Shown: positions 14,940 through 27,799 of the stretch, one piece after another | Layout: each line of letters opens with the position of its first letter | Position numbering within the stretch: position 1 is the stretch's first letter | NCBI RefSeq assembly: GCF_007830115.1 | Contig: NZ_VLKP01000003.1 | Span: 186,001 to 250,000, forward strand | Direction of reading: 5' to 3' | Source: Aerolutibacter ruishenii | GTDB taxonomy: Bacteria; Pseudomonadota; Gammaproteobacteria; Xanthomonadales; Xanthomonadaceae | DNA length: 64,000 bases | Program-made: the position numbers and the translations under genes | Notes under the pieces: generated by a model | Told to the model about the DNA's origin: nothing | What the model saw: the letters and a program-made list of their open reading frames with translations, nothing else | The model's database searches: none

Positions 14940-16397
14940 TCAGTTGGCCTTGTGGATGGCCCGCTTGTGCACCGCCATCGCCGCATCATGCACCGCCTCA
15001 GACAGCGACGGATGCGCATGGCAGATACGCGCCAGATCGTCAGCCGACCCGCTGAACTCCATGGTCAGCACGCCCTCGTGCACCAGCTCGGACACGTTGG
15101 CGCCCACCAGATGCATGCCCAGCACGCGGTCGGTCTCGGCGTGCGCGATGACCTTGACGAAGCCCGCCGGCTCGGCCATGGCCACGGCGCGGCCCACGGC
15201 GGCGAACGGGAAGCTGCCGGCCTTGTACGGCACGCCTTCGGCCTTCAGCTGCTCCTCGGTCTTGCCGACCCAGGCGATTTCCGGCTCGGTGTAGATCACC
15301 CACGGGATGGTGTCGAAGTTGACGTGGCCCGGCAGGCCGGCGATCAGCTCGGCCACCGCGATGCCTTCCTCGAAGCCCTTGTGCGCCAGCATCGGGCCGC
15401 GCACGCAGTCACCGACCGCCCACACGCCATCGACGCCGGTGTGGCAGTGCTCGTCCACCTCGATCTGGCCGCGCTCGTTGATGCGCACGCCGGTGCCTTC
15501 GGCCAGCAGGCCCTTGGTCGCGGCGCGGCGGCCGACGGCCACCAGCAGCTTGTCGACGGTGATGGTCTGCTCGCCCGAGGCGTCGGTGTAGGTGAGCTCG
15601 ACTTCCTTCTTCTTGCCCTTGCCCCCGCTCTTCGCGGACACGATCTCGGCCTTGGACACCTTGGCGCCGAGCTTGATGTCCAGGCCCTGCTTCTTGAACT
15701 CGCGGGCGGACACCTTGGCGACCTCGGCATCGGCGGCGGACAGGAAGCCCGGCAGCGCCTCGAGAATCGTGACCTTGGCGCCCAGGCGGTTCCACACGCT
15801 GCCCAGCTCCAGGCCGATCACGCCGGCGCCGATCACGCCCAGGCGCTCCGGCACGGCTTCGAAGTCCAGGCCACCCACGTTGTCGACGATGCACTCGCCG
15901 TCGAACTTGGCGAACGGCAGTTCGATGGAGTCGGAACCCGCAGCGATGACGACGTTGGTGCCCTTGAGCTCGACCTCGGAACCGTCGTGCTGCTTGACCT
16001 TGACCACATTGCCCGGCTGCAGCTGGCCGAAGCCGTAGAACGCCGACACCTTGTTGGCCTTGAACAGCGCCGCGATGCCGCCGGTGAACTGCTTCACGAT
16101 GCCGTCCTTGCGGGCGACCATCTTCTTCACGTCGATCGCCGGTTTCTCGAAGCTGATGCCGTGCTGGTCGAACAGGTGGCCCATGTTCCAGAACTGGCGC
16201 GAGCTGTCGAGCAGCGCCTTCGACGGAATGCAGCCCACGCGCAGGCACGTGCCACCAAGGGCAGGCTTGCCGTCCTTGCCGAGCGCCGCATCAATACATG
16301 CGGTCTTCAGGCCCAGCTGGGCGGCGCGGATAGCGGCGTGATAGCCGGCGGGACCGCCGCCAATGACGACGACGTCGAAATTCTGTTGTTCGCTCAT
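14940..16397 (-). CDS. lpdA: Dihydrolipoyl dehydrogenase (E3)
   Basis: 485 residues. It is the FAD-dependent E3 that re-oxidises dihydrolipoamide on E2 and passes electrons to NAD+. The FAD Rossmann motif is VVVIGGGPAGYHAA, and the redox disulfide motif is GGTCLRVGCIPSK. The NAD domain contains VIGAGVIGLELG, and the C-terminal His-Glu pair is in HAHPSLSEA. A small insert rich in Lys and Gly (KSGGKGKKKE) lies in the NAD-binding region. The gene is third in sucA-sucB-lpdA. The hairpin between sucB and lpdA may lower its expression relative to the first two. Confidence 0.97.
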   Translation of the reverse strand: MSEQQNFDVVVIGGGPAGYHAAIRAAQLGLKTACIDAALGKDGKPALGGTCLRVGCIPSKALLDSSRQFWNMGHLFDQHGISFEKPAIDVKKMVARKDGIVKQFTGGIAALFKANKVSAFYGFGQLQPGNVVKVKQHDGSEVELKGTNVVIAAGSDSIELPFAKFDGECIVDNVGGLDFEAVPERLGVIGAGVIGLELGSVWNRLGAKVTILEALPGFLSAADAEVAKVSAREFKKQGLDIKLGAKVSKAEIVSAKSGGKGKKKEVELTYTDASGEQTITVDKLLVAVGRRAATKGLLAEGTGVRINERGQIEVDEHCHTGVDGVWAVGDCVRGPMLAHKGFEEGIAVAELIAGLPGHVNFDTIPWVIYTEPEIAWVGKTEEQLKAEGVPYKAGSFPFAAVGRAVAMAEPAGFVKVIAHAETDRVLGMHLVGANVSELVHEGVLTMEFSGSADDLARICHAHPSLSEAVHDAAMAVHKRAIHKAN

Positions 16398-16477
16398 GGG
16401 GATCTCTGGTGTTCAGCCGTGCGCGCCGGGGCGCGTCCTTGAAGCTGTTGGCGGGGGCAGGGCGTGGCCCTGTGTCC

Positions 16478-16512
16478 AAAACACGGGCGGGAACCGTCGC
16501 CGGTTCCCGCCC
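16478..16512 (-). terminator. Hairpin between sucB and lpdA (attenuator or terminator)
   Basis: On the minus strand GGGCGGGAACCG (16512-16501) pairs with CGGTTCCCGCCC (16496-16485) over 12 bp around the GNRA-like tetraloop GCGA. The hairpin is followed by GTGTTTT. It lies 9 bases past the sucB stop. Because lpdA is next in the same pathway, partial termination or mRNA 3'-end protection is a reasonable role. Confidence 0.6.
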
Positions 16513-16520
16513 CAGTGCGA

Positions 16521-17735
16521 TTACATGCCGAGCAGCATGCGGTGCGGGTTTTCCAGCTGGTTCTTGATGTCCACCAGGAACAGCACCGCGTCCTTGCCGT
16601 CGATGATGCGGTGGTCGTAGGACAGCGCGATGTACATCATCGGCGCGATCACGACCTGGCCGTTCTCGGCGATCGGACGCTCCTTGATGGCATGCATGCC
16701 GAGAATGGCCGACTGCGGCGGATTGACGATCGGCGTGGACATCAGCGAACCGAAGGTGCCGCCGTTGGTGATGGTGAAGGTGCCGCCCTGCAGGTCTTCC
16801 AGGCCGATCTTGCCGTCACGCGCCTTCTTGGCGTATTCGCCGATCTGCTTCTCGACGTCGGCGAAGCCCATGCGCTCGACGTTGCGCAGCACCGGGGTCA
16901 CCAGGCCCTTGTCGGTGGACACGGCGATCGAGATGTCGGCGTAGCCGTGGTACACGATGTCGTTGCCGTCGACCGAGGCGTTGACCACCGGGTACTTCTG
17001 CAGCGCGTTGGCGGCGGCCTTGGCGAAGAAGCTCATGAAGCCGAGCTTGATGCCGTGGGCCTTGACGAAGTCGTCCTGCAGTTCCTTGCGCATCTCCATG
17101 ACCTTGGCCAGGTTGACCTCGTTGAACGAGGTCAGCATGGCGATGGATTCCTTGGACTGCATCAGGCGCTCGGCGATGCGCGCGCGCATGCGGGTCATCG
17201 GCACGCGCTCTTCAGGACGCGCGCCGCCGGCCGCGCCAACGCCGCCGGATTTGGCGTAGTTGACGATATCTTCCTTGGTCACCATGCCGCGGCGACCGGT
17301 GCCCGGCACCTGCGACGCGTCAACGCCGCTGGTGATGGCCTCGAAGCGCGCGCCCGGGGGCAGGGCGGCGCCGGAGCTGACCGGGGCCGGCGTGGTCGAC
17401 GCCGGCGCGGCGGCCGCAATCTTGGCGGCCTCGGCCTTCGGCTGCACTTCCTGCGCGCCGGCAGCCGGCTGTGCGGCCGGAGCCGCAGCAGCGGCAGCGC
17501 CTTCCTCGACGATCGCGATCAGCTGCTGGCTGAGCACGGTGGCGCCTTCTTCGAACTTGATTTCCTTGATCACGCCGTCGACCGGCGACGGCACTTCCAG
17601 CACGACCTTGTCGGTCTCGAGGTCGACGATGTTCTCGTCACGCTTGACGGCATCGCCCACCTTCTTGTGCCACGTGGCGATGGTGGCGTCGGAGACGGAC
17701 TCGGGCAGGACCGGAACTTTGATCTCGGTGCTCAT
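16521..17735 (-). CDS. sucB: Dihydrolipoyllysine succinyltransferase, E2 of 2-oxoglutarate dehydrogenase
   Basis: 404 residues from the ATG at 17735. The single lipoyl domain (1-78) carries the lipoylated K43 in the motif [10 protein letters not shown]. An Ala/Pro-rich linker, a peripheral subunit-binding domain (about 110-150, [20 protein letters not shown]) and the C-terminal acyltransferase domain follow. The catalytic motif is [11 protein letters not shown]. It transfers succinyl groups to CoA in the TCA cycle. The gene lies 52 bases after sucA and precedes lpdA, so E1, E2 and E3 are together. The residue pattern of the catalytic domain fits SucB rather than pyruvate E2, which also agrees with the sucA neighbour. 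Confidence 0.97.
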   Translation of the reverse strand: MSTEIKVPVLPESVSDATIATWHKKVGDAVKRDENIVDLETDKVVLEVPSPVDGVIKEIKFEEGATVLSQQLIAIVEEGAAAAAAPAAQPAAGAQEVQPKAEAAKIAAAAPASTTPAPVSSGAALPPGARFEAITSGVDASQVPGTGRRGMVTKEDIVNYAKSGGVGAAGGARPEERVPMTRMRARIAERLMQSKESIAMLTSFNEVNLAKVMEMRKELQDDFVKAHGIKLGFMSFFAKAAANALQKYPVVNASVDGNDIVYHGYADISIAVSTDKGLVTPVLRNVERMGFADVEKQIGEYAKKARDGKIGLEDLQGGTFTITNGGTFGSLMSTPIVNPPQSAILGMHAIKERPIAENGQVVIAPMMYIALSYDHRIIDGKDAVLFLVDIKNQLENPHRMLLGM

Positions 17736-17787
17736 GGGGCGGGCATCCTGGCTTGCTAAAAAGTGAAAAGGGTGGATTCGTTGACGA

Positions 17788-20619
17788 TCATTCGTCGCCG
17801 GCTTCGCCGTGCAACGAGTTGACCAGTGCGTCGTTGACCAGTTGCGTCTGCTCGCGCACGTGGTCGGCGAAGTGGCCGGCCGCCGGCGACGGCGAGCGGG
17901 CACGGCCGGCGTAATGCAGCGACTGCTTCGGCGCCAGGCAGGCGTTGAGGTGGTGGCGGACCTGGTACCACGCGCCCTGGTTCTGCGGCTCTTCCTGGCA
18001 CCAGACCACGTCGGTGGCGGCAGGGAAGCGCTTGAGCTCGGCGGCCAGCTGCTTGCGCGGGAACGGGTACAACTGCTCCACGCGGACCAGTGCCACGTTG
18101 TCCAGGCCCTGCTCCTGCTGCTCTTCCAGCAGGTCGTAGTACACCTTGCCGCCGCAGACCACCACGCGCTTGACCTTCTTGGCGTTGGCCGCGGTGTCCG
18201 GGATCAGCTGCTGGAACTCGCCCTTGGCCAGCTCGTCCAGCGAGGACACGGCCAGCTTGTGGCGCAGCAGCGACTTGGGCGTCATCACCACCAGCGGCTT
18301 GCGGGTGGTCATGCGCATCTGCCGGCGGATCATGTGGTACGCCTGCGCCGGGGTGGTGGGCGTGCACACGATCATGTTGTCGAGCGCGCACAGCTGCAGG
18401 TAACGCTCCAGGCGCGCGGAGCTGTGCTCCGGGCCCTGGCCTTCGTAACCGTGCGGCAGGAACAGCGCCAAGCCGCTCAGGCGGCCCCACTTGGCCTCGC
18501 CCGACGACAGGAACTGGTCCACGACCACCTGCGCGCCGTTGGCGAAGTCGCCGAACTGCGCTTCCCAGATGTCCAGGGTCATCGGATCGGCGGTGGAGTA
18601 GCCGTACTCGAACGCCATCACCGCTTCCTCGCTCAGCAGCGAGTCGATGATGGTGACGTCGACGGGGTTCTTGACCAGGCGGCGCAGCGGCAGGATGTAT
18701 TCGTCGCTGGTCTGCTCGTGCTGGATGGCGTGGCGGTGGAAGAACGTGCCGCGGCCGCAGTCCTGGCCGACCAGGCGCAGCTTGTAGCCTTCGTCCACCA
18801 GCGTGGCGTACGCCAGGTTCTCGGCGAAGCCCCAGTCGCCCGGCAGCTCGCCGGCGGTCATCTTGCGGCGGTCCTCGTAGATCTTGGCCACGCGCGGGTG
18901 CAGCTTGACGCTGTCCGGCACGGCGTTGATCTCGGTGGCCAGCTTGACCAGCTTCTTGCCGTCAAAGGTGGTGTCCACCGGGTCGGACAGCTTGCCGGTC
19001 AGGTACGTTGACCAGTCGATGGTGAACTCGTCCGGCTTGACCTCCACCACCTCGGTGGTGACCACGCCGTCGTCCAGCTTCTGGCGGTAGCCGTCGACCA
19101 GCGCCTGCGCGGCGTCGGCGGTCAGCGTGCCTTCCTCGACCAGCTTGGCGGCGTACAGCTCGCGCGGTGTCTTGTGCTTGCGGATGACCTGGTACATCAC
19201 CGGCTGGGTCGCCGCCGGCTCGTCGGCCTCGTTGTGGCCGTGGCGGCGGTAGCAGACCAGGTCGATGACCACGTCGCGGCCGAAGCGGCTGCGGTAGTCC
19301 AGCGCCAGCTCGGCGCAGAACACCACCGCTTCCGGATCGTCGCCGTTCACGTGCAGCACCGGGGCGCCGACCATCTTGGCCACGTCGGTGCAGTACAGGG
19401 TGGAGCGGGCGTCCTGCACGGCACTGGTGGTGAAGCCCACCTGGTTGTTGATGACGATGTGCAGCGTGCCGCCGACCGCGAAACCGCGGGCCTGCGACAT
19501 CTGGAACAGCTCCATCACCACGCCCTGGCCGGCGAACGCGGCGTCGCCGTGGATCAGCACCGGGATCACCTGTTCGCGGCCCTTGTCGCCGCGGCGGGTC
19601 TGGCGGGAGCGCACCGAACCGACGACCACCGGGTCGACGATCTCGAGGTGCGACGGATTGAAGGCCAGCGCCAGGTGCACCGGGCCGCCCGGGGTGGCGA
19701 CGTCGGCGGAGAAGCCCATGTGGTATTTCACGTCGCCCTGGTGGGCGAGGTCGCTGTGCACGTGCTCGAACTTGCCTTCGAACTCGTCGAACAGGTGGCG
19801 CGGCGGCTTGCCGAGCGTGTTGACCAGCAGGTTCAGGCGGCCGCGGTGGGCCATGCCGATGACCACATCCTTGGCGCCCTGCGCGCCTGCGCGGCGGATG
19901 GTGGTGTCCATCAGCGGCACCAGCGCATCGCCGCCTTCCAGCGAGAAACGCTTCTGGCCGACGTACTTGGTGCCCAGATAGCGTTCCAGGCCATCGGCGG
20001 CGGTGAGGCGCTCGAGGATGCGTTTCTTGTCGTCGGCGGTGCGGCCGTACTTGCCGCCGGCCTTCTCCAGGCGCTCGTAGATCCAGCGACGCTGCTCGGC
20101 GTCGGCGATATGCATGAACTCCGCGCCGATCGGGCCGGTATAGGTGGCCTTGAGCAGGGCGAGCAGGTCGCCCAGCTTCATGCGGTCGTTGCCGCCCACG
20201 CCGCCGGTGCTGAACTCGGCCTTGAGGTCGCTCTCGGACAGGCGGTGGAAGGCCAGGCCCAGGTCCGGGGCATCGGGCTTCTGCATCAGGCCCAGCGGGT
20301 CGATGTCGGCGCCCAGGTGGCCGCGCGAACGGTAGGCGGTGATCAGGCGGCCGACCTGGCGCTCGCGCTCGTCACCGGCGCCCGCGGCGACCGTGACCTG
20401 GCCCTTGGCGGCGCGCTTGCCGGCCTCGACAATGCTTTCGATCGCGGCCGAGTGGGGCATGTCGCCCGCCTCGCGGCCCTTGAAGCCGTCGAAATAGGTT
20501 TTCCACTTGGGCCCGACGCTGTCGGGATCGACCAGGTACTGCTCGTACAGGTCTTCGATGTAGGCGGCGTTCGCGCCGAGCTGGGACGACTGGGAGAACT
20601 GCTTCAGGAGGCTGTCCAC
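17788..20619 (-). CDS. sucA: 2-oxoglutarate dehydrogenase E1
   Basis: 943 residues, full length. It is the thiamine-diphosphate E1 that decarboxylates 2-oxoglutarate. The N terminus has the E1o-specific segment [15 protein letters not shown], absent from pyruvate E1. Typical stretches include [17 protein letters not shown] and [12 protein letters not shown]. The ThDP/Mg site appears in the NGDDPEAV region, and the C-terminal half is transketolase-like ([15 protein letters not shown]). The start codon is GTG; no in-frame ATG lies just upstream. The leader is about 75 nt from the candidate promoter and contains two palindromic CCCGCGGG units (20659-20675). It leads the sucAB-lpdA unit. Confidence 0.97.
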   Translation of the reverse strand: MDSLLKQFSQSSQLGANAAYIEDLYEQYLVDPDSVGPKWKTYFDGFKGREAGDMPHSAAIESIVEAGKRAAKGQVTVAAGAGDERERQVGRLITAYRSRGHLGADIDPLGLMQKPDAPDLGLAFHRLSESDLKAEFSTGGVGGNDRMKLGDLLALLKATYTGPIGAEFMHIADAEQRRWIYERLEKAGGKYGRTADDKKRILERLTAADGLERYLGTKYVGQKRFSLEGGDALVPLMDTTIRRAGAQGAKDVVIGMAHRGRLNLLVNTLGKPPRHLFDEFEGKFEHVHSDLAHQGDVKYHMGFSADVATPGGPVHLALAFNPSHLEIVDPVVVGSVRSRQTRRGDKGREQVIPVLIHGDAAFAGQGVVMELFQMSQARGFAVGGTLHIVINNQVGFTTSAVQDARSTLYCTDVAKMVGAPVLHVNGDDPEAVVFCAELALDYRSRFGRDVVIDLVCYRRHGHNEADEPAATQPVMYQVIRKHKTPRELYAAKLVEEGTLTADAAQALVDGYRQKLDDGVVTTEVVEVKPDEFTIDWSTYLTGKLSDPVDTTFDGKKLVKLATEINAVPDSVKLHPRVAKIYEDRRKMTAGELPGDWGFAENLAYATLVDEGYKLRLVGQDCGRGTFFHRHAIQHEQTSDEYILPLRRLVKNPVDVTIIDSLLSEEAVMAFEYGYSTADPMTLDIWEAQFGDFANGAQVVVDQFLSSGEAKWGRLSGLALFLPHGYEGQGPEHSSARLERYLQLCALDNMIVCTPTTPAQAYHMIRRQMRMTTRKPLVVMTPKSLLRHKLAVSSLDELAKGEFQQLIPDTAANAKKVKRVVVCGGKVYYDLLEEQQEQGLDNVALVRVEQLYPFPRKQLAAELKRFPAATDVVWCQEEPQNQGAWYQVRHHLNACLAPKQSLHYAGRARSPSPAAGHFADHVREQTQLVNDALVNSLHGEAGDE

Positions 20620-20699
20620 GATGGTGATCGCGAATCTCTTTGGGGGGAGGCAGGGAGTCCCGCGGGGCCCGCGGGCGCTATTCAGGTAACAATCCGCGA

Positions 20700-20705
20700 A
20701 TTATA
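20700..20705 (-). promoter_or_regulatory. Consensus -10 box upstream of sucA
   Basis: The minus strand reads TATAAT at 20705-20700, about 80 bases before the sucA GTG, in an otherwise GC-rich gap. The -35 position (around 20723-20731) has only poor candidates (TTAGCC at 20-base spacing), so an activator may be needed. Confidence 0.5.
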
Positions 20706-20748
20706 GCCCTTGCGGCAGGCCACGCGGCTAACACTTAGGTCAAACCAT

Positions 20749-21651
20749 TCAGATGCCAAGCGCGCGGAACTCGCTGCACGGGCGCGCACGCTCCCATACG
20801 GGCTCGAACATGGCCTCCAGCTGCCTGGCCCGGGCCCGGTCATTCAAACGGGTCTCGCCGTCGAACCGGTGGCCAAGCGTACGGAAGTACCAGCCGCCGG
20901 CGTCATTGGCGGCATACGCGGCGGCGTAGGACTGGTCGCAGGGTTCATCGATGGCGCGGAACTGGAAGGCGCTGGGCAAACGTTGCGCCAGCGCCAGCAG
21001 AGGGGCATGGGCGCGCTGGGGGGCGGTCGGGTCCTGCAGCAGGATCCGGATCTCGCCGCGCCGGGTGGCCAACTGCTTCAGGGTGTCAACCAGGTCGGGA
21101 TGATCCAGCAGGCCGGGGTCGAGGTCCCGGCTGTAGATCACCAGTTGCCGACGCGTGCCGCTGACCACGCCCAACATGGCGGCCAAGGCCTGGTCTCGGG
21201 TTTCCACCGGGTTGGCATGGTCCAGCAGCAGGCGCATGGACTGGTGTTCGATGCCGGCTTCGTCGTAGCGCGGACCGTATGGCAGGAATCCGTGGCGGGC
21301 GTAGAAGTTGATCGCCGATACCTGGGCGTGCAGTGTGATCTCGCGCCAGCCCAGCTTGCGTGCCTCATCCAGCAACGCCGCCAGCAGCGCGTCGCCGACG
21401 CCTTTGCCGCGCCATGCCGGCAGTACCGCCATGCGGCCGATCCGTCGCTCGGGCGTCAGGCGGCCGGTGCCGATGGGGTGGCCGTCGGTGTCGCGGGCAA
21501 TGACGTGGTGGCAGGTCGGGTCCAGCTCGTCCCATTCCAGTTCCAGCGGCACGCCCTGCTCGGTGACGAAGACCGGTTCGCGCACCGCGCGCAGCTCGGC
21601 CAGGCCGGTGTCGTACGTGATGGGGGCAACCTGGAACTCGGCTTGGGTCAT
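20749..21651 (-). CDS. GNAT N-acetyltransferase with an unassigned C-terminal domain
   Basis: 300 residues from the ATG at 21651, one base after the roxA stop, with GAGGA inside the end of roxA as ribosome binding site. The N-terminal GNAT domain (about 1-145) shows the ElaA-like pattern VFVTEQGVPLELEWDELD and the acetyl-CoA loop VLPAWRGKGVGDALL. Residues about 160-300 form a second domain (LVIYSRDLDPGLLDHPD, ILLQDP, RAIDEPCDQSYAAAYAAND). I do not recognise it with certainty; it may be a PLD-like or DUF7931-type module. The substrate is unknown. The gene is third in purB-roxA-GNAT. Confidence 0.82.
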   Translation of the reverse strand: MTQAEFQVAPITYDTGLAELRAVREPVFVTEQGVPLELEWDELDPTCHHVIARDTDGHPIGTGRLTPERRIGRMAVLPAWRGKGVGDALLAALLDEARKLGWREITLHAQVSAINFYARHGFLPYGPRYDEAGIEHQSMRLLLDHANPVETRDQALAAMLGVVSGTRRQLVIYSRDLDPGLLDHPDLVDTLKQLATRRGEIRILLQDPTAPQRAHAPLLALAQRLPSAFQFRAIDEPCDQSYAAAYAANDAGGWYFRTLGHRFDGETRLNDRARARQLEAMFEPVWERARPCSEFRALGI

Positions 21652-21652
21652 G

Positions 21653-22903
21653 TCAGTCCTCGTCTTCGGCGATCTGGATCTGGTAGTGGCCGGCCAAGAG
21701 CAGTGCGAACAGCAGGTCGCGGCCGTGTTCGGACAGTGCCTGGTAGTCGTGCCCGTCGATGATGGCATTGTTGGCCAGCACTCGGGCGTCGGCCAGCGGC
21801 AGCGGGTAGTCCTGGCCGCTGACGAACAGGGTCGCGCCCCGGGCTGCCTTGCGCCATGCCACGCGGGTCCACGGATGACGCAGCAGCCTTGCGCCCTGCT
21901 GCAGGTCCCACTCGATCTCGATGCGCGAACGGTCTTCGCCGTTCGGCATGACCTCGCCGGCGGCGCGGTAGATGGTCATGAAGCGGCCGAACCAGTCGCC
22001 CAGCCGCTCGGGGTCGTTCATGCGCAGCATGTTGAGGGCTTCGACCGCACGCGCCATCGCGTCCGTATCGATCTCATACGGATCCTTGGCCGGTTTCAGG
22101 TCGGGGTCGTGGTAGCGCAGCGATTCGTCGGCATCCGCGGCCAGGGTGTCGACGAAGTCGCCCAGCAGCTCGGCGGCGGCGGGGGCGCGCATGCCCACCG
22201 AGAAGGTGAGGCAGGCGTCTTCGGCCACGCCGTTGTGCGGCACGTTGGGCGGCAGGTACAGCATGTCGCCGGGACCGAGCACCCAGTCGTGGGTGGCGTG
22301 GAAGCGCTGCAGCAGCTTCAACTCGACATCGGGACGGAACGCCAGGGAGGGCGCGGCGCGGCCCATCGCCACCGAGGCGTCGATCTGCCAGCGGCGGTGG
22401 CCGTGGGCCTGCAGCAGGAACACGTCGTACTGGTCCACGTGCGCGCCGACTGAACCACCGGGTGCGGCGAAGGACACCATGATGTCGTCGATGCGCCAGC
22501 GCGGCAGGAAGCGGAAATCCTCCAGCAGTTCGCGGATGTCCACGTCCCACTTGTCCATGTCCTGCACCAGCAGGGTCCAGTCCTGATGCGGCATGTCGGG
22601 GAACATGGCTTCGTCGAACGGGCCGGTGCGCACGCTCCAGCGGTCGTGCGCGCGGTCGTGCATGACGATGCGCGACAGGGCCATTTCCTCGCAGGCCAGG
22701 CCGGCCAGGTCTTCAGGCTGGATGGGCGAGATGAAGCCGGGGAAGGCGTTGCGGACCAGCAACGGACGCTTTTGCCAGTAGTCGCGCAGGAAGGCCTCGG
22801 GGGGCATGCCCAGCGGGCCGTTGCCGGATGCTTCGACCTCGAAGGGCAGGGCGTCGGCAGGAGCCTTGCGCCTGGTCTTGTCTGCGGTCTTGCGGTTGGC
22901 CAT
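21653..22903 (-). CDS. roxA: Ribosomal oxygenase RoxA (YcfD), JmjC/cupin
   Basis: 416 residues. It is a 2-oxoglutarate/Fe(II) oxygenase that in E. coli hydroxylates an arginine of ribosomal protein uL16. The iron triad is visible as H155, D157 (VGAHVDQYDVF) and H223 (LPPNVPHNG). The N terminus (LPLLVRNAFPG-type KRPLLVRNAF) and the C-terminal winged-helix region match YcfD, with a longer N-terminal extension. It begins 21 bases after purB and is followed by the GNAT gene with one base between. In E. coli roxA is also near purB. Its activity would couple translation to oxygen and 2-oxoglutarate availability. Confidence 0.9.
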   Translation of the reverse strand: MANRKTADKTRRKAPADALPFEVEASGNGPLGMPPEAFLRDYWQKRPLLVRNAFPGFISPIQPEDLAGLACEEMALSRIVMHDRAHDRWSVRTGPFDEAMFPDMPHQDWTLLVQDMDKWDVDIRELLEDFRFLPRWRIDDIMVSFAAPGGSVGAHVDQYDVFLLQAHGHRRWQIDASVAMGRAAPSLAFRPDVELKLLQRFHATHDWVLGPGDMLYLPPNVPHNGVAEDACLTFSVGMRAPAAAELLGDFVDTLAADADESLRYHDPDLKPAKDPYEIDTDAMARAVEALNMLRMNDPERLGDWFGRFMTIYRAAGEVMPNGEDRSRIEIEWDLQQGARLLRHPWTRVAWRKAARGATLFVSGQDYPLPLADARVLANNAIIDGHDYQALSEHGRDLLFALLLAGHYQIQIAEDED

Positions 22904-22924
22904 GGGGATCTCCGGCTTGGGCGA

Positions 22925-25967
<3,043 letters not shown>

Positions 25968-25970
25968 ACG

Positions 25971-25999
25971 AAAACGGCGTCGCCAGTCTGACGACGCCG
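25971..25999 (-). terminator. Terminator of the DUF2884 lipoprotein gene, between convergent genes
   Basis: CGGCGTCG (25975-25982) pairs with CGACGCCG (25992-25999) around a 9-base loop. On the minus strand the hairpin is followed by TTTTCGTT, the classic arrangement for the gene ending at 26046. It could also stop fumC transcripts, although no T-run follows on the plus strand. Confidence 0.7.
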
Positions 26000-26045
26000 C
26001 CCGGATGCGGTCGCGTGACGCGCCTGGGCGTCGTTTGCGGAAGGC

Positions 26046-26714
26046 TCAGCCTTCAGGTGGAGCCGGTGGAGCGGGCGGCGCCGGCGGTGTCGGTGGAGTC
26101 GCAGAGGTACCCGCCGTCTCGTTGCGGCACTCGTCGATGTCCTCACGGGTCATCGTGGCGTAGGGCTTGAACTCGGGCAGGGCGGCTGCGAGCTTCTCCT
26201 GCGAATCCAGCATCGCCGGCAAGCGGTCGCAGATCACCACGGCGTCGGCCTTGATCTTCTCCGCTTCGGCTTCGATGCGCTGTTCGATCTCGTCGGCATT
26301 GCCGTTGAAGATGCCCTTCAGCGCTTCGCCGGCCGCCTTCATGCCCAGGTCCGCCCCGCGTACGCCGACGGCCATGCCCGCTTCGGCAATGGCGACGACG
26401 TTCTTCCGATGATCCAGCAACAATGCACGCTGTACGTCGTTGACGGGCACGGCCTTGCCTTCGATCAGCAGGTCGCCGTTGGGGGCGATTTCGGCCTTCG
26501 GCAGCGATTTGTTGTTGTCGGACAGGCTGATGGGCTCGTTGGCCAGTTTGGCCCGCGCTTCCTGCGTGGCCTCATCGACGAGCTTGCCCAAGGCTGTCGC
26601 GGGAGCGTCGGTGCCGGCGGCCGGCGTCGAGGACGGGGCGGGCGTCCTGTCGCAGGCACCCAGCAAAGGCATGCAGGCCAGCAGGACGAGGGTCGCAGTG
26701 CGCATGGAGTTCAT
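26046..26714 (-). CDS. DUF2884 (YggN-like) lipoprotein
   Basis: 222 residues. The ATG at 26714 has AAGGA eight bases upstream. A lipoprotein signal is visible (VLLACMPLLGAC, lipidated C21). The body contains LIEGKAVPVNDVQRALLLDH and a helical stretch AGMAVGVRGADLGMKAAGEAL, consistent with DUF2884/YggN, a periplasmic family of unknown function. Two cysteines near the C terminus (VICDRL, DECRNE) could form a disulfide. The C terminus ends in a Pro/Ala tract (about 16 residues of PPAPP type). The ABC permease stop lies 40 bases upstream on the same strand, so it may be the last gene of that operon. Confidence 0.75.
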   Translation of the reverse strand: MNSMRTATLVLLACMPLLGACDRTPAPSSTPAAGTDAPATALGKLVDEATQEARAKLANEPISLSDNNKSLPKAEIAPNGDLLIEGKAVPVNDVQRALLLDHRKNVVAIAEAGMAVGVRGADLGMKAAGEALKGIFNGNADEIEQRIEAEAEKIKADAVVICDRLPAMLDSQEKLAAALPEFKPYATMTREDIDECRNETAGTSATPPTPPAPPAPPAPPEG

Positions 26715-26754
26715 GGAGTAAATCCTTGTGCGAAGGAGGAGTGGTGACGAGGGC

Positions 26755-27799
26755 TCAGCCCTCGTCACGCCACCGGCGCAGCCGGATCGCGCCGACCAGC
26801 ATCAGGGCGCCGGCTACCACGCCAATCCACAGCGAGGGAGAGGCCAGGGTGGAGTAGGTCGTCTGCAAGCTCACCAGCGTATGCACCGCCTGCGGACCTT
26901 CGATGGGGCCGATGCGGGCGGCATCAAACCAGGTGCCCGGGGCCACGCATGAGCAGCATGCGGGCCACGATGTTCTTCCAGAACCAGGTCGCCTCGAGGT
27001 TGAAGAACTTCATCATGTCGAACCAGGTGACGAAGATGCCCGCGAACACCGGGATCATCACCGCCCACAGGAACGCCTTGCTGCGCGCCCAGGCCGAGCA
27101 GAGCATCAACCAGCCGACGGTCGGCATGGCCCACAGGGCGTACACCGGCAGCGAGGCGATCATGTTGCCGGCGACCTTCAACGGGCTGGCGGGGCCCCAC
27201 AGCAGGGTCAGCGGGTTGCCACCGTGCAGCAGCACCAGGCCGCTGTACAGCACCAGCGAGCCGAGCATGGTGACGATGCCGGCCAGGATGGCGAGTGCAG
27301 GCGCCATGACCACGGCGCTGACCACCTTCGACAGCACGGTGTCGCGGTCCGACACTGGCAGCGACTTCCAGAACAGCACGCTGCGGTCCTTGCGATCGTC
27401 GTACAGGCAGCTCAGGCAGTAGAAGAACACCACGAACGCGAGCACGATCAGCGGCCAGCTGGCGGCCATGTACAGGCTGGCGTCGATGACGCCGCCTACC
27501 TCGCGCAGTTCCTCCGGTCCCAGCTTGTCGGTCAGCTGCGACAGGTCCAGGCCATTGATGCGGAAGCTGCCACCTTCGACGTTGACGCGGGCATGGTCGG
27601 GTGCCTTGCGCAGGAAGGCCTCGCCCACGCCGGCGCCCATCAGGCTCAGCAGCAGGAAGATGCCACCGGCCACCAGCGGCGCCCAGAGAAAACCGCCCTT
27701 GTGCTCCCAGAACTCGCGCTTGAGCAGCAGTTTCAGCTTGTGGGTGGCGTGCGGCGCGGCCACGGGGGCGCGCACATGGGTCTCGGCAACGGTGTTCAT
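26755..27799 (-). CDS. ABC-2 type permease, apparently frameshifted near its 3' end
   Basis: From the ATG at 27799 the first frame encodes 291 residues with several membrane segments (FLWAPLVAGGIFLLLSLMGAG, WPLIVLAFVVFFYCLSCLY, VMAPALAILAGIVTMLGSLV) and stops at 26924. The next frame (26755-26946) continues with TWFDAARIGPIEG and a last membrane segment ending in RLRRWRDEG, the ending expected of this permease family. Skipping one base in the C4G3 run near 26936-26942 joins both into about 349 residues. So the gene is either frameshifted or carries a sequencing error. Its ATG overlaps the ATPase stop (ATGA). Confidence 0.78.

Noticed and set aside
12970-15294. A 774-codon plus-strand open frame over the acuI, LOG and lpdA genes.
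   Set aside because: It runs through three recognised minus-strand genes and the palindromic element; no domain was seen.
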